This document shows positions 1 to 15,300 of a DNA stretch of 64,000 bases, piece after piece. Origin of the DNA: Aquila chrysaetos chrysaetos (lineage: Eukaryota > Chordata > Aves > Accipitriformes > Accipitridae); NCBI RefSeq assembly GCF_900496995.4, contig NC_044029.1, positions 10,292,001-10,356,000 on the forward strand, read 5' to 3'. Each line of letters begins with the position of its first letter. The first letter of the stretch is position 1. The position numbers and the translations under genes are program-made. Under the pieces are notes generated by a model. The model had not been told where the DNA came from. It made no database searches and saw nothing but the letters and a program-made list of their open reading frames with translations.

Positions 1-3000
1 ATTGCATACGGCAGCCCCAACAGCATATACAGACTTACTGATAAAGTGGAGGAAATTAGTGTTTATTAATGCTTGGCATATATTTGAACTCAAAAGTAAC
101 TGGCAGTGAGGTCTAAGAGAGAGTTTTAAATTATAAGCTATGAATTCCAAGTAGTCTTACGGGAATTAACTAATCACACATGTTGCTATTTCTTTTGATC
201 CCAGTATATTGCAGTAGAAGCAGCAAGAGAAACAGAATTTTGCTAAGGTTTAGTGATTGCAAAGCATACAATTTCTGAGACACCTATAACATTGTCTTCA
301 AAGATGCCAGATCATAGCTGCCATTGACTTAGGGCAGAGTATAGAACAGTGTGTAGGGGACGTGAGATAAACTAAATGACCCAATCATATTTTTATTGTC
401 CCTCATATAGGTAATTTTTATTTGCAAATAAAAGTCCATTTTTCATTATTTGTAAGAGGGTGCCAAGTAACTTCCTATTGACTTTACAGTGTCAGAGTGA
501 TGTTTCCAGACAGCATCGACATTGGAAGAAGAGGGGGCACACAGAGGTCTTGTGTATCCTAACAGCAACACCAGGAGTGTTTCAACTGACTCATCCAATA
601 TGTGCAGAGGATGTGACAGCATGCATTTCCTGGTACATCTGCTATGTTCTTCTGCTTGCGCAGAAGGGAGGAAAGAGATTCTGGCCCCAGCCTGTAACCC
701 CTGTTGGGTTGTTTCTTGGACAGGTGCAGCCTCGTATGGCAAGAACTCAGGGACCAAAACTTAGTTCAGCTTTCAGACAGCAACACAGATACTGTCAGAG
801 CTGAGTGAGCACCACTCTTTTCCACACAAAAAAATGAAAAAATGCCAGAGCAAGGTATATTTCAGCATTTTAACTGGACCCTCCATAGAGTATTCCACCC
901 TAAATTAAAATACTATACCCTTACAATGATCATACTTCATTTATATTTTAACAATGTTTCAGGCTTGTGCTGTTTTTTTCTACTGCCTAAGGACAGCTTA
1001 ATAATGCATCAAGATTCGGATCATTTTTTTCACTTTGGTAAAACTGACCTAATTTCCTCCATAACCCCCTCCCCCCAAAGAAGGAAACTTTTAAATAAAA
1101 TACGCTCTATGAAAATGTAAAAGCCAACAGTCATAATATTTCTTCCACATCTTCTGAAATTAAAACTGTCTCATCTCAGGTTGTTAAATGAGACTGAGTT
1201 TCATTTACAGGTTTGCGCTTTTTAATAGGTTAGCATCCCTACTGCATGTGGCAACATCCATGCAGTGTTACTTCAGGGAAAGGGATTGTTACGACAATTG
1301 TAAAAATTATACAGATGTTTGGTTTTGAAAATAGACACCAACAGTTTTCCTGATGCAAACACTTAACTGCTCACAGGCTAATGAAAGCTTATCATGTAAA
1401 AATACTCAGAATGCCATCAACCTTGAATGACCATATTCTGTCAGATATAAATAGCTCATTAATATAGACTAGTTGTTACAAAGCAGCTTTTTCTACAAGT
1501 TGTCCAAATTCAGTAGCTGCAGGAAATAACTTATGAAATACAGACTTTTCGGTACTCCAGTAAGCCCTATAATATATCACATGCCTTCCTCTCAAAGGTA
1601 CTTTTCAACCATGTCAACCTCACCATACTCACAGGCATCCGTCGACTTGTCCTTTTGACATTGACAGAAGATGACCTTTTGTCAGCTTGCTCTCAGAGAC
1701 AGAATGAAGATGATGTACTGTATACACTGTGAACACGGGTGTGACATTGCCTAATCCTGCTTCTGCCAGGATTAATCAAACCCATAACAAAATGGGCCTT
1801 TGTGATTCATTTGCTCAAACAATCTCATTTAAGAAGAATCTAAGCTTATTGTAACCTTGAAGTTGCAGTGTGTGTAGGTGGCATCCATGGTGTTCTTCCA
1901 CAGGCGGTGGTTTTCTGAGGTTGTCAATGTCCTCCGCAAGGACTGCGATTTAGAAAGACAGTCTTGTCAGGTTCTCTTCAGTCATCCAGAATAGTCCCTT
2001 CCCCATTTTTTTAATTAACTACCAAAGATAAAAGTAGCTACTAACACAACGAAAAAACAATATGAACAAAAAAATATTTGAGTCAACTCGATGGATATGA
2101 AAGAAAAGCAGCCTGCTTTCAACTGCCTCATGGAACTACTGTCTTCTGGGCTGTGGTGTGTGACCGTGTTTAGTACAGAATCTTAGCTAGAGGCTGTAGC
2201 TGTGGTGGAGAAAATATGCTTTTATGATGTATCCATGCTTTCCTGAGCATGCTTATCACATGAGATAATTTAAAAAAGCAGAACACAGGCACAAAACCAG
2301 AAATTCTACTTGATATTCAAGAGATGCAAAACTAAATATAAACATACCATCATTAGAGATTTTGCATTTTCATTGAGCTATCATGGGTTTATGGCTGAAT
2401 GGAAGTGCTCCACTACATTGGTTTTGAGCTTGAGTTACGTTACAAAGGTAAAAAGTCATTATGAAAATGAGGAGTGGTCTGGTAAGCTGCATACCTCCAC
2501 GCTACTTACATACACTTTTGGTTGTGTTTAACTTGTTTTCCTTCTTTTATGTGCTCATCTGTTCAGGCGTCATCTTAAATGGACAATTAGATGGGTTTGC
2601 AGGGTTTTTTGTAGAAAACCAAATGCTGTTTGAAATCTCGACAAACCTATCATGAAGGGCATAAATATCCAAAATGAGACAAAGACCTACAAATACTTCC
2701 AGTGGAGAAGAAGGAAAGATTACCAAAAGAAATGAAAAAGGCCCAATTACATCCAACAGTTATAACTTGAAATTGGACAAATTTAGCTTATAACTAACTC
2801 ATTTTTAATGGAAATGCTGTTGACTAGAAAACCGGTTGACCAATTTCCTAAACAAGCTGGAGGCTTGAAATTCACAGACCTTTCTAAAGACTTTGTAGTT
2901 CAAGCAAAAATTATGATTGGTGCAGAAATTACCAGATGAGGTTTCATGGTTTATGATGTACAAGAGGTTAAGGGTGACCAGAGTCCCTCCTGATCTTTGC

Positions 3001-5517
3001 AGCATTTAACATGTCCTTGCCCACTGATGTGATAGAAGTATGATCTGATTTAGTGCTGAAGTACAGCTCTGGGGTAGTCTGTCCAGGCATACAAACCAAT
3101 GCATCCCCCTCCACAGACATAAATGTATTGGATTAAGAATGGAAAATACAGGCAAGAGGTTGTAGGGAAGGAAAAAATGCCAAACAGAATGTGAAGAGGT
3201 AAAAATAATGAAAACAAAGTAGAGGGGAAAAAAGACACAAGTGGTTTGTGCTGCAGGTGGAAGTTTGCCCTCAGAAGCAAGGCATTCACAGGCACCGCAG
3301 TGGACGTCAGCGGCTCTGCGGTGCACCTTTGCACTGTAATTTCTCCCTGACACAAAAGCAGGCTTCCTCCTGCCCCGAGGACTGGACCACACACCCCAAA
3401 TGAGATGATATATGGGTCTCACCTCTTAGGTCACAAGGAGGTTGAAGGTTTGAGAATCAGCTGCAGATGTGGGGAACGGGAGGAGAGAGGCCAGCAGCTA
3501 TGCTGCATAAAGCACATACAACATACAAACAGACATGAGCACTTCTCACCGTGGTAAAAGACTGATTGAGACATTCCTTTCTACTTGACAACTTAGAAGG
3601 GAGAAATACTTACTTCATCCTTTCCAACATATGAAAGCAATTAGAAAGACAGTGATTCAGCATAGTTGATGGCAGAAGCATCATGCTGAAGTGTAAGTAA
3701 ATAATAATTTCCCTTTTATAGCTTAGCCTCGGTTCTGCAAGGATGCACACATGTATACTGTTCTATTGACAAGACTACATAAATGCAATGAAATCAATTG
3801 TCTTCCTTGCACTGGTTTTTCTCATGCTAAGTCTCCCCTCCATACTGTCTGTCAGGCTCCTGTCTTCCATTCCTTGAAGGACTTCTTCCAAAAATAGATA
3901 TACAGTTCTCTTCTTCATTGAAGCATTAAAAAATATGGCAGCCAAACTAAACACAGATAATGCCAATATATGTGTTAAACATCGGTAATCGATCTCTTTG
4001 CAGGTTGCTTCTTCATTCCACCCTTTAACCTGCTTACCTATGGCACTTACTTAGGTTGTGACTTCTTGAAGGAAGAGTTTTATGTCCTTTTATATTTTAT
4101 CATACTGCAGGCACTGTGGAAACACAACTGATTACTACTTCTTACATATGTTATCTCATGTGCTAAGAAACCCCCAACATTTTCAAAAAGGTTACTCCTT
4201 CACTTACAAATCTCAGAAAAGTTTGTCTGGGCCTGCTGCTTCGCAGCTCTAAATTGCAATGTACTCTGTCTTGGGTTTTGTCTGTGGGATTTTTTTGAAC
4301 ACTTGTTCATTGTTGCAAAATGATTTCTGCCTCACGCCTCTTCCCTTCTGATGTTTAGACTGAGTTGTCCTAACATCTGTTGAGCGTCATTATTGTAGGT
4401 ACAGTTGCACTTAGAATTACATAATATTTCATCAGGGGAGGAAGCACTGAATACCTCTTACAGAATTTAATGGAACAAAATCTGTTTAATTAAATTGTAA
4501 CTTCAAGAATTCAGCAGAAGAGATGCTGCATCATTCAGGTTGTAAACAGAATGCTGCTTCTAGTCACCTTTATAAAACAGGCTGCTAAGTGCACTGTTAT
4601 TCTGGGCCTCCTCCTAAAGCTTCGCATTGACTTAAATAGGCCAGCCCAGTACGTGCTACTTTGTTATGAGTCCGTATGGAGTAATTTTTGTTAAGAAGCT
4701 AGCTCCTAAAGTACCTGTAAGGCAATGCCCCTTCCCATGCTTCAGTAATGCTAAACCAGCTGCTTTGCCTCCCAGCTGTATGCGTGGGGACGAGGAGCAT
4801 CGTCATAACAATTATACCTGCTGTATCTGACTCACTACAGCTCCTGCTGGGAGAAGTAATAAAATGTACATTTCTGTGTGCCAGCAAGAGCTGCCACAGT
4901 ACAAGGAGGATTCACTTCTAAGTTCAGATTTTCTAGTTGTAATTTTCCTCCCTCTCTCTTTTTGTATTTTTTGAGTACTGTGGGAGAATAACTTTAGATT
5001 ATGGTGTCTGAGGAGACTACCTGCAGAAGCTGAAAAAGTCTGAGATCTATATTCCTGCTTTCAGGAGTATTTCTTGATGGGAGTATTGTGTTCTCTGCAC
5101 CACAGGAAAGAGAAAACAAAGCTGAGTACATCTAGCTCCACAGCACAAATGAGAGCTGTGTGAACAAACCCCTGTCTGCAGCACGCTTTTACCCGATGAA
5201 CATTCAGTGTACAGACACTGACAGTCTTGGTAGAAATCGCTGTGGGGGAAAATTATCTAAAACATTACCATTTACCTTACAGCTGCAGCTTTGCGTCTTG
5301 AAACATTGACATTTCACCTGTAATTTAATCTCTATTATTAATGAATTGTGGAAACTCTTTGCCCTAGGCGCTAGACCATCAGACTGTGTATGGAGTCTGT
5401 CAGCAAGTAATATTACTGAACACCCATGTAGTCTTTCAGACACTCTAAAAAGAAATAGCTGTACATACCAAAATAGATATGCAGCTCTCTTCAACTTAGT
5501 AACTTGTAGTAGCCACC

Positions 5518-5628
5518 CAGATACTGTCCTGGGCAACCGGCTCTAGGTGGCTTTGCTTGAGCAAGGGGGTTGGACAAGATGCCCTCCAGAGGTCTGTTCA
5601 AACCTCAATCAGTCTGCAATTCTGTGAT
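5518..5628 (+). mobile_element. CR1 LINE 3' end fragment
   Basis: Text such as GGCAACCGGCTCTAGGTGGC and GCTTGAGCAAGGGGGTTGGA, then CCTCCAGAGGTC and a closing TTCTGTGAT, is the typical 3' end of the avian CR1 retrotransposon in sense orientation. About 110 bases, diverged, 5'-truncated as most CR1 copies are. Non-coding. Confidence 0.85.
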
Positions 5629-7900
5629 ATGTTAATTGTCTTTCTTCAACTCATTTGTATTACACAATGATGTCTTTTGAAATGATTCATCTGTCATGGT
5701 CAACAAAGGTCACTGTTTTAAAAGACTTCTTTAGTAAATATCCTAAAAGAGCTTTTCAAATACTTATAATTAAATTCTGCACCTTTGTCTTCTTCTCTGC
5801 TGAGTGATATTTTGTCCAAATAAGGAAATTTACAGAAGGTCTTATAAGGACATCTTAAGGTTGACATTGTTAGATTCAGGAGAATTGCTATATGTTAAAA
5901 ATTTAATCAGATGTACAAATAATAGTAGGCACTGGAAGGAAAGATTTTATAAAACCATTTCAATTATTTTTCATGTACAATGGATTGAACAAGAAGCTAT
6001 ATTCCACTCTGGAAGGATTTAAATGCTACCTTATTTAGTTTGAGAACAAAGAGATTTTCAGTTTATCTGTTCTGTGTACATAGAAGAGGCAGCAGAATGG
6101 ATTCGTTGTGCACAAATCATGGCTAAGGTGGTGCTGAGAACAGCATAGATAAAGGGGTTAGTGTGGCTACAGGCAAACAACCATTATTTATGGACTTCAG
6201 TGTGCTTTTTGTGCATTGCTAGAATGAGCAATGATGAGATCTGAACCCTACAAAGAGTTTAAGGGGCTTGGTGGAACAGGTACAGTTGATCTGTGTTTGG
6301 TTGTTAAACTGACATAAGAAAGTTATGTAGGTGTATGATTTATCCTTCTTAAACTCAAATTATATTAAATGTTATGTAACAGTCAAACAGGAGAATTAGA
6401 TTTAAAAATGCCTCAAGCAGATACTCAAGACTGGTCACATCTGTTGCTTGTAGAGAGTGAGATTTGACATGCAAGAATTCTTTTCTTAAGAACTGTGCTA
6501 TAGATACTATGATCGCTGATAACTCTTTGCAGAACACAATTTTAAATCTGTTATCACTGGAAGTTTACAAATGAACCCAAGGATTATATGACATTATTGG
6601 TCATATTTTTCACAAGTTTTTGAGTCAGTTGATTCTTTTTTAACATATAGTTTAAGCACACACTAGTGAGTTTGTTGTTTCACCAGTATACTAACTAGTT
6701 ACCAGGATATTGGATATTAGGAAGCTTGCCAGCTAGATACTGGTAGGATGCATACAATATGGAATTATATGACATCAAACCTAGCAAATAATCACATGAA
6801 TGTATCATTATCAGCTCACTTTTGTGATATTCTGCCTTAGTCATGAATATTTTAAAGAACTTCTTCGTAACTGTTCCTACCTCTGAAACACTGTGACCTG
6901 TTTTCAAAACAATTTAATGTCATAATAGTTCAGCAATCAAATATATGCTTCTAGACATTATAGCTAGCCACAGCATTTATAGCTGTGCAAGCAAAAACAA
7001 TATGTACAATCTGCTCTCATGCTATAAGATGAAGGTGAACCTGCAGATATCAAGAAAATCCAGCATTATCAGTGTGGTTCAATACAGAATGGTTTTTGAA
7101 GTAACAAGTATTTAATGATTCATTACTGCAATTACACAGTATTCTTATATAATGTAGTGGTTGTTCTTATAAGAATACGTCCTACGACATAATACAATAA
7201 ACATTGAACTGATCGGTGCAGGATAATGCTGAATATGTAGACTCAACCCATTTTTACGATGGCATCACCGAGTACCTAGACAGAACAAGCCAGAGATCCT
7301 TTAGAGGCTATAGAAGAGCTTTCTTTTTTCATATTTTTAAAATTAAGGGCAAAATCCTGGCCTCTACTGAGGTCAGTGTCAATTTTACCAATGGAAGCAA
7401 GATTTCATTTCAAATGGAGAAAGCAGAAAACTTTTCAGTGTGTTCCCCTTGTCTCAGTTTTCTTCACTGGCCCAATTTTTTCTGAATTAAGTCCTAGAGT
7501 GACTTACGTGCTGACAGTAGTCAAGGCAAATAATCTTTTTGCTGTACTTTGAAAGTGTTTAGCATATTTTAGATCTCTAAAATGGATTGCATTTGTTATC
7601 TCCTTTCCTTTCTTGCCTTTCCCTTGTGTATGATATCCCTCAAAAAAGGTTTGGGGATCAGTCATCCCAAACATTTTACTACTTGAGAGTGTTCGATTAC
7701 CACTATGTCTGTCTACTGAGATCAGAAACGAGCCACACATCTTAATTCCGTTTAGATGTTTGTAGCAGTATGTTCGTCAGTGTGTAAGTTTTATAATAAC
7801 AGGCTCAGTGGGGAGAGATACATCATTATGATACTGCATAACAAGTCATCAGGACAGGGGGATGGGGAAGTTTTACCTATCAATGGGACAAGCTGATGTT

Positions 7901-8041
7901 TATAGAATCGTAGAATCATTTAGGTTGGAAAAGACCTTTAAGATCATCAAGTCTAAGTGCGAACCTAATACTGCCAAGTCCACCACTAAACTGTGTCCCT
8001 AAGTGCCACATCCTCATGTCTTTTAAATATCTCCAGGGATA
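7901..8041 (-). mobile_element. CR1 LINE 3' end fragment, reversed
   Basis: Begins TATAGAATCGTAGAATCATT, the reverse of the 8-base terminal repeats of CR1, followed by TTGGAAAAGACCTTTAAGAT. It runs into the conserved inner tail ending CTCCAGGGAT. About 140 bases, minus orientation, moderately diverged. Confidence 0.88.
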
Positions 8042-9320
8042 AGTCAATTAAGTACAGGATCTGACACCTTCTCTGCCAAAGTAGCATTTACATTACCAAA
8101 GAGGGAAGTTTTGGCACCCCTGCTAAAGTAGCACCAAATCAGTGAAAGGTGAATATATTTTCGAAAGTACGATTGAATCTGCACTCCTCGAGGACCCTAA
8201 GAAAGAGATTGCTGTAAAACCTAACATACTTTACCAGCAAAGGTTCTCTCTGAGGAATGCAGCCTGAGACATAAAGCACATGTAAAGACAAAATTCCTGA
8301 TGAAGTAGGTCAAGAAAATGCCCAGAGTAAATCAGTGGCACAGAGGAACTTTTTTTTAGGTTTGGTGGTTTTATAAGAAAATTAAATCAAATGTTTTGTT
8401 TGTTTGCATTCACCTTTGTCTTTCAAAAAAAAAATTCCGTATGCTGTATATAAATATTTTTGTATTTTAAGTTTGCTTTCAAAATGACTGGCTCATATCA
8501 TGGCATGTGTTGATATTTTTCGTCTAAGAATGTGACAAATCTAGAGAACAAAGGCAGTGTGAGAGAGCCTTTTCCTTTCTCCTTACTGAAAATGTTTAAA
8601 AGGGAGAGTTAAGGACCAGAGAAAGTGGGCCAAGAGTGTATACCAGAAAAAAACAATAGACAGAAGGTTGTACATATTGGCAATGTTGGTTTTATGCCAT
8701 TTATGTGAATGTACAATTCCTTTCTAAAGGATAAGCTTACCCATTGTCCATGTCTGACCTACCAGACTGCCAGCCCTTTTCGCCATTCCTAGCTATGGTT
8801 GATGGAAACCAGTACTGTGGCCTCTCTGCAAAATTTAATTTTCACTTCCACTCTTCAGCAGTTGTATGCCGAACAACTTACATATTTTTTTAACATCAGT
8901 CTCCTAAATCTTTAGCTCTTAGGAAAGTTCAGAGAACAAAGAAGCCATTGTTGGAAGCTAAGACACCGCTCAAATCAGTTCACATCATTTGCATTCAAAT
9001 CAGTTGCCTGGAGACACCAATTTTTCATAACATAGAACCTAACTGTCCTGGTTTGGGGAAATGACGTGCTAGAGATGGGAAGGGAATCATGTTGGAAGAT
9101 GTACAGTTAAGTTTGCAAAGTGTCCTGAGAAACACAGATTGATGTTCTCTGTAAACCTAAGCATGCACAACTTTAGCAGACACTTGGCTATGTGATTGCA
9201 TGAATGCAGCATTAATGAAACATAGCCTTATGAGGGAAAGGGACAGTCCTGTCTGGGTTAATATATAGTCCTTGTTTTGCTTCTATAATTAATTTCATTT
9301 TATTTTCGTGAACGTTTTAG

Positions 9321-9392
9321 GTGTATCAATATATGCATGAAACCATAACTGTTAATGGCTGCCCCGAATTCCGAGCCAGGGCCACTGCAAAG
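9321..9392 (+). CDS. LIN7A: LIN7A exon: end of L27 domain
   Basis: A 72-nt exon of 24 codons begins right after TTTTAG and ends at AAG before GTAGGA. It reads [20 protein letters not shown] then ATAK, which is essentially the vertebrate LIN7 sequence closing the L27 heterodimer domain. It is too short to show up as a long open frame. Phase 0 at both ends. By analogy with human LIN7A this is coding exon 3. Confidence 0.93.
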
Positions 9393-12300
9393 GTAGGATA
9401 CGTGCAACTGTTGAAATACATGTTACCAAAGTGACCTAGTAATTGACTGTGCGCGTGTGTGTTTCAGGTATTCGTGTGTACACTGTAAGAAAATTTAGAC
9501 ATCAGTGGCAGCCCAGAGTCTAGAACCAGTGCTACTTCCCAGGTAACAATCATAATGGAAAATTTCAACCTTTATGCTGCTTCTGTAGCTTAAGAAAAGA
9601 GAATGATTTTATGGAATTTGATGCTTTTTGAAAAGTTGCTTTGCAAAAGCAAATCTACTGGTTCATTCTGTAGAAGTCTGCCTGCGACAACCAATATTTT
9701 AATGGACTGTTTTCCCATACAGCTTATTCAGAGAGGACACAATGATTTGGGAGATAGAAACTAAACAGTCAAAATTCTACTTTTAACTAATGGGAACTGT
9801 AGGTACTCAGCAAGTGGTAAGGATGAACAGTGACAAAAATGGCCTGATCAAGAGACTCCACACCCAAATGCAAGCCCATTTTTTCTGATGCATTACCTGT
9901 TATAATAAAATATATTGTCTCTTCGTCCATGTGGACCTGCCTCTCTCATATCCTTAGACCATGACAGCTACATTACTGCTACTACTAAAATGATAATTTT
10001 CTAAGGAAATTCACACAACCATGAAAGAACCCATTCTATGTGCCACTATGAAATATGCTCTGTATTTTCATAACATACACAAAGATAGATGCTTCCAAAC
10101 AGAGAGATCCACCATGGCTTTCTTTTTCCCATTATCATTTTGTACTCAACACTATCTTCTGGGTGGTATAGCAGATATTATGCAAAACAGGTAAACCTGC
10201 AAAAGCCATAAATCTTTTTTAGACATATTTCTTTATGGTCCCACTCCCGTGAAGTTAGTGACAAAACTCCCTGAAATCCTAACGGAACTAAGCTCTTACC
10301 ATTATGTATTTAAGTTAAGACATTTTAATTTAAAGCTGTATCAGAAGATGAAGGTTGGGAGTGTGTTACAAAATGATTTCTACAGTATTTTAGATAAGCA
10401 AGCTGTATAGTAGCCAGCAAATAACCTAATATACACTAAATTGCAGTGTATTTTCCTTACTAAATAGAACATTCTTTTCTGTAGGCTGTTCTTCTGATTT
10501 TAACCTTCTTCTAACTGAAAGTTAATGGACAATGTAAATTTGTAAGGTCTATCGTTCTATGTAGAGAAATGTGTATATGAAATCCTGATTTGTCTACACT
10601 GCAGGTAAACATAGAAATTACTGCTATGTTGTATATAGTAAATGGGGAGAAATCCAATTAGTGTTTGCCATTCTCATTTCTTATTCATATAGAACAGCAG
10701 GGTTACAGAGCAATGTTTCAATATCGCAATATTTCCTGGTTATTTCTGGGCTGTCTGCATTGCATTCTCCTAGTGCATTCATGTCTGACATAAAATGTAT
10801 GCATGATGACAAGGTCTGCATGTGCAAAAACATGTAACTGAGAATGATCCATTATGTCACATCATCCACTAGCTTCTATTAAGCACAAGCGTTATTAGGA
10901 TGCTCAAAGAACACTAGCGTAATGCAGAATTTTCGAGCAGTTTGGACTACAAACGCTGAAAAGGATAAAAGATTTTCTTAATGTTTATTTAATGATTAAC
11001 TAAGATCTGTAAGTAGGAAAATACTTGTAGTAAAAAGTGAAGTATGAGATGTAATATTTTTCTGGATGCAAGCTTTACAGTTTGTTACTTTTTTTTTTTT
11101 GCTAGAGTAAGATTAACAATATGGGATTTTTCTAATTGATTTATAAATCCATTGTCTTGAGATTTAATTTTTCAATAAAAGTTTTGATCCAATTATTTTA
11201 TAAAAACTCATATTCCTGTTTCAGGAGTTATTTAGTTTGCAAGATTTCATAAAGATTATAAACTAAACTTTTTAAAATAAGAATATCCTTTTAGGATTTT
11301 TTCTGTGTCCAAAGAATAAAATAAATAATTCTGTACCTCTGAAAGCAGAGCAAAGTTAACAATTCAGTTCATCCACTTTATTTCAATTAGGAACACAGTA
11401 GAGATCACATTCTCTTATTCCACAGTAATAAATTTTCTCCCTGTGAAAAGGCAATGAAGAAACGCACTAGTGATCATAAGTGTTCACCACCACGCAGTCA
11501 GGCTTCCCGGTGCCTACTTCTGGCTCTGCTGCTAACTTTCTGCGTTATCTTTTGACAAGTCACCTAAACTCTCTATTCCTCTGCTTATTCCTTTATTTCA
11601 AAAGCATTAGCATGGAACTTAATATTTTTAAAATGCTTTCAGATAATCAGAAAAAGAGTAACATACTAAAATGTTTTCACAGGAGTGAATTCTTCCTGCA
11701 GATGAACAACAGAGTGTATATCAGTGTTCTCCCCGCATAGCCAAATCACTCATTTTTTTCTTCCAGGCAACAGTTGCTGCTTTTGCTGCAAGCGAAGGCC
11801 ATTCACACCCACGAGTGGTGGAGCTGCCAAAGACTGATGAAGGCCTGGGCTTTAATGTCATGGGAGGAAAGGAACAAAATTCACCTATTTATATTTCTCG
11901 CATCATTCCTGGAGGAGTGGCAGAAAGGCATGGAGGGCTCAAACGGGGGGACCAGCTGCTTTCAGTTAATGGAGTGGTATGTGGAAATTTGATAGAGCTT
12001 TCATTTTCATCTGGATTTTCATTTTTCACAGCTGTTATAATACCATGATTTAAAATGCAGCCACATAAAACAAAAAGAATTAGCTCTGTGAGAGACCTCT
12101 ATTGTGTATTTGTGGTGTAGTGAGGCAAGGCTGCATCGACAGCTTTGTGCCACTACAATTTCTGTTGTAGTGGAGCGCTTGAAGAGCTTAATTTCAAATC
12201 CATACCACATGCTTAATTTCCAAGGAAGCTATGTCTTTGTAATTGATAATTCTGCAAATTCCTTTTACAGTAAAAGCATAATAACAGACTTTGTTGTCCT

Positions 12301-15300
12301 TGCGCTTCATAGCTTCTGAGGCACACCGCCCTTTCCTAGCACAGTGATGCCTGAGTGGCACTTGTGTAGTCTTGTGGACTTCAGAGCCTTTGAACACATA
12401 AAATCAAAATAAATTTGGTAAGCACATTTGGTGCTGATTTGCAATGGAAGGTACATTCCAGATTTCTTTCAGTGACATTCATCCAGCTATGATATTTTTG
12501 TCAGAGAAATCAGCGGTACAAATGTACACATACAGGGAGCATGTATTCTCAGTAAAAAGATACATTTTTTACATAGTTGTTTTTCATGTAAGTCAATACT
12601 TCAGGGTGGAGTGTTTTGCGGTAGTTTTGCTGTGAATGTCAATATGGAGGTAAAAATAAAAGGGCTGTTGGAAGAGAGAGGAAAAGTAAGGCTCTGACTA
12701 CATGATGTGGGTCAAATTCTGCCTTTCATTTTGCTTTTTGTTCCCTTTTACAAGGGAATGTAAAGTACTGAGAAGGTAAGCATACTCATTCATATAACCC
12801 TACACTTCTCTTAATGAAAACATAATTCTTTTTTATGCAAAACCTCTCTCTAAACCTCCTATTTAAATGCACCAAAGGCACGTAGGAGCAATTCCTGAAT
12901 CCAGTCATAAATATAAGACTTTCCAACTTAAATTTCTTCTTTGTTGCAAGCCCGTAAAGAATGAAAAAAATGCTGTTTTCTACATGCTTTCATGTTGTCA
13001 TCTGTTTCTCTCAACAATAGCTATTCCCTTTCTCTTGAAACAAAGTATCAGTGCAACACTTCAGACAGACTTTTTACCACTTCTTCTATCAACCATCATG
13101 TTCTCAAAAGAGAAATAATTGGTCTGGAAGCTTGCTTGCCCCAATACACAATGAGAAAGAAAAGATACAAAACAAAAAAAGAAAACCCACTGAAAAGATT
13201 ATTTAGTCTCAGTGAAAAAGAAATCAGCTGAACATTTAATGAAGTAAATTGCCTGAACTTCACTGATCGGAAGCAGATCAAATAATTTTGTTGTTGTTCA
13301 CCACTTCTTTCAACAGGTGAATAAAAAGGCAGGTAAAAAGAGTTTATAATCACTGACTGATGGATGATTCTTGAAAAATCCTTTTACTCTCAACAGCATC
13401 TAGCCAAATACTGGGGAAGAAAGTGGTGAACGTTCAGACGTCAAGATATATTGCATTTGACTCTGTTGTCACCCCTATTTCATGATACTGTCTTCAAAAA
13501 ATTTGATTATTGTGCTCTAGAATATATATTAAGCTAATGTAGCAAAAAAACACAATATAAAACTCCCAATTGCATGTAGGCACATGAGAATGTTGATTCA
13601 GAGATGCAACAGAAATATTTTTGTGTTCGGAGTCTAAACAACAGGATTTGAAGTTTGAATTGCAGTTGCATACTTGAAATAATGCCTATGAGCCAATATT
13701 CATAAACCAATCTTGGGCTGAATTAAGCCCATACAATATAATTCATAAAAAGGCAAAAATTACAGAAGCGGTAATTTGTTTGCAGACAGCTTCAGACAGG
13801 AGGAAAAAGGTCTAAATTTAACATTGTTCACTGGGACTAGTTCACTCTGTGCTTCTCTTAATTTAGCTGGAGAAAAGCAAATAATATACAGTATGTACAA
13901 TACAACAGACGGCTCAGCAGTGGAACATGAAATGAAAATGAAATATCTGTAACTTGTTTGTGCTCAGCAGTTGGTGGTTATCCAAGTTTATAATTATCAA
14001 CATAAAATTAGAGCGGTGTGTTCAGAATCCAGATTCGTTATCCCAGCATGACTGGGATGACTGTTCCTTGAGCTGTTTCACCGGATGTTAAAAAAAGTGT
14101 TTTCTCATTATGCTGGGGATTTTGTTACATACTTTTGTCCCACACCCCCTAAAAGTAAAGGAAATTGAAAGCAGTAAGCGCTGCAGATGGCTCAGCAAAA
14201 GCACTTGCTGGTGGCTGTTCATATCTGGCAAAGATTCTGCATTTGTCAGATACCTGGTGTGAGTCAGATACAGAAGGGGATGCAAAACAGATTTATAACG
14301 GCTAATTTGTCACCCAAGCATTTGTTTACATATACCTAATAGAAATATTGTCCTCAGTTTCTCAACTTTTGGGGTAACAGTCAGATTCTCTTTTTTGTCT
14401 GCAAAAGAGTGGGATTTTTTCCTTTTATATTTATGACAAGTCTGTGAACCTGGAGACAGTAATGGTTGGTGTTTCCCCACACCATATCTGCAGTTCTTTC
14501 ACCTGTTCTAGTCTCTACAGTATTTTGCATCCTTTTTGATGCAATCTGCCAATGCAATAATGGAAATAAGGGCGTAAGTATATATAAATATATGTAATAA
14601 AAAAATGTGTATTAAATAACGATATACAGGCCGAAACAAATTTATTAAATCCCATGTTTGGTGGGCGGTTCTAAAGTAACATGAGTGTGTCAGATCCTCA
14701 AACAATGTCCCCAGCCAGTATAACCCAGTCAGCAAAATCCCTTGCACAAGCATGACCGATACCAGCAGGAGTCCCTCGCCAGCACAGCCCCAGGGGTTTG
14801 CAGAGGCAGAAGAATTCAAACAGCAAAACAACCTCCTTCGCTGGAGGAGCTCTTTTCCCTAGTCCAAGGGGCTCTGCTATTTCAGTTGTGCAGCTACCGC
14901 TATGCAGGTGAAGCATTTGTAATGCCTTGGAAATAGGAGTGCAAGCAGCAACGAAGACATTAAGAGCAAGTATAGCAATCATATTAATAGCAGCTGAAGA
15001 CTGTAGTTGTTAAGACCTGAGTCAGGTATGTTTGGAGAGTAGGATTCATTTTTAGCAGCACTATCTTTTACTTTGCCTTTGTTATTTTCCCCTCTTTGCT
15101 TATGGTTCAGAGCTTTAGGCTTAATTCTGTATCACTACTGTTTGAGTCGATGGGAGTTTTCCATTGACCTGGATAGCAACAAAGTCAAACCCTTCATTTC
15201 TAATTAGAAAATATTGGCTGTAAACTGGAAGAACAAGGCCGGAGGCAAATGGGAAAGAAAACAGGCAATCATGAATTAAATCCAGTTTACTAAGTTGTAT

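Larger units (their letters stand above)
1..9320 (+). other. LIN7A intron, 3' part of a long intron
   Basis: AT-rich, with stops in all frames. No sequence resembling the upstream LIN7A exons (the ARAIELLEKLQ or FCTAIRE segments) was seen. It contains two CR1 fragments (5.5 and 7.9 kb), a possible old MITE-like fragment near 7.34 kb and an inverted repeat of homeodomain-type sites at 1752-1774. No other functional element was recognised. Confidence 0.75.
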
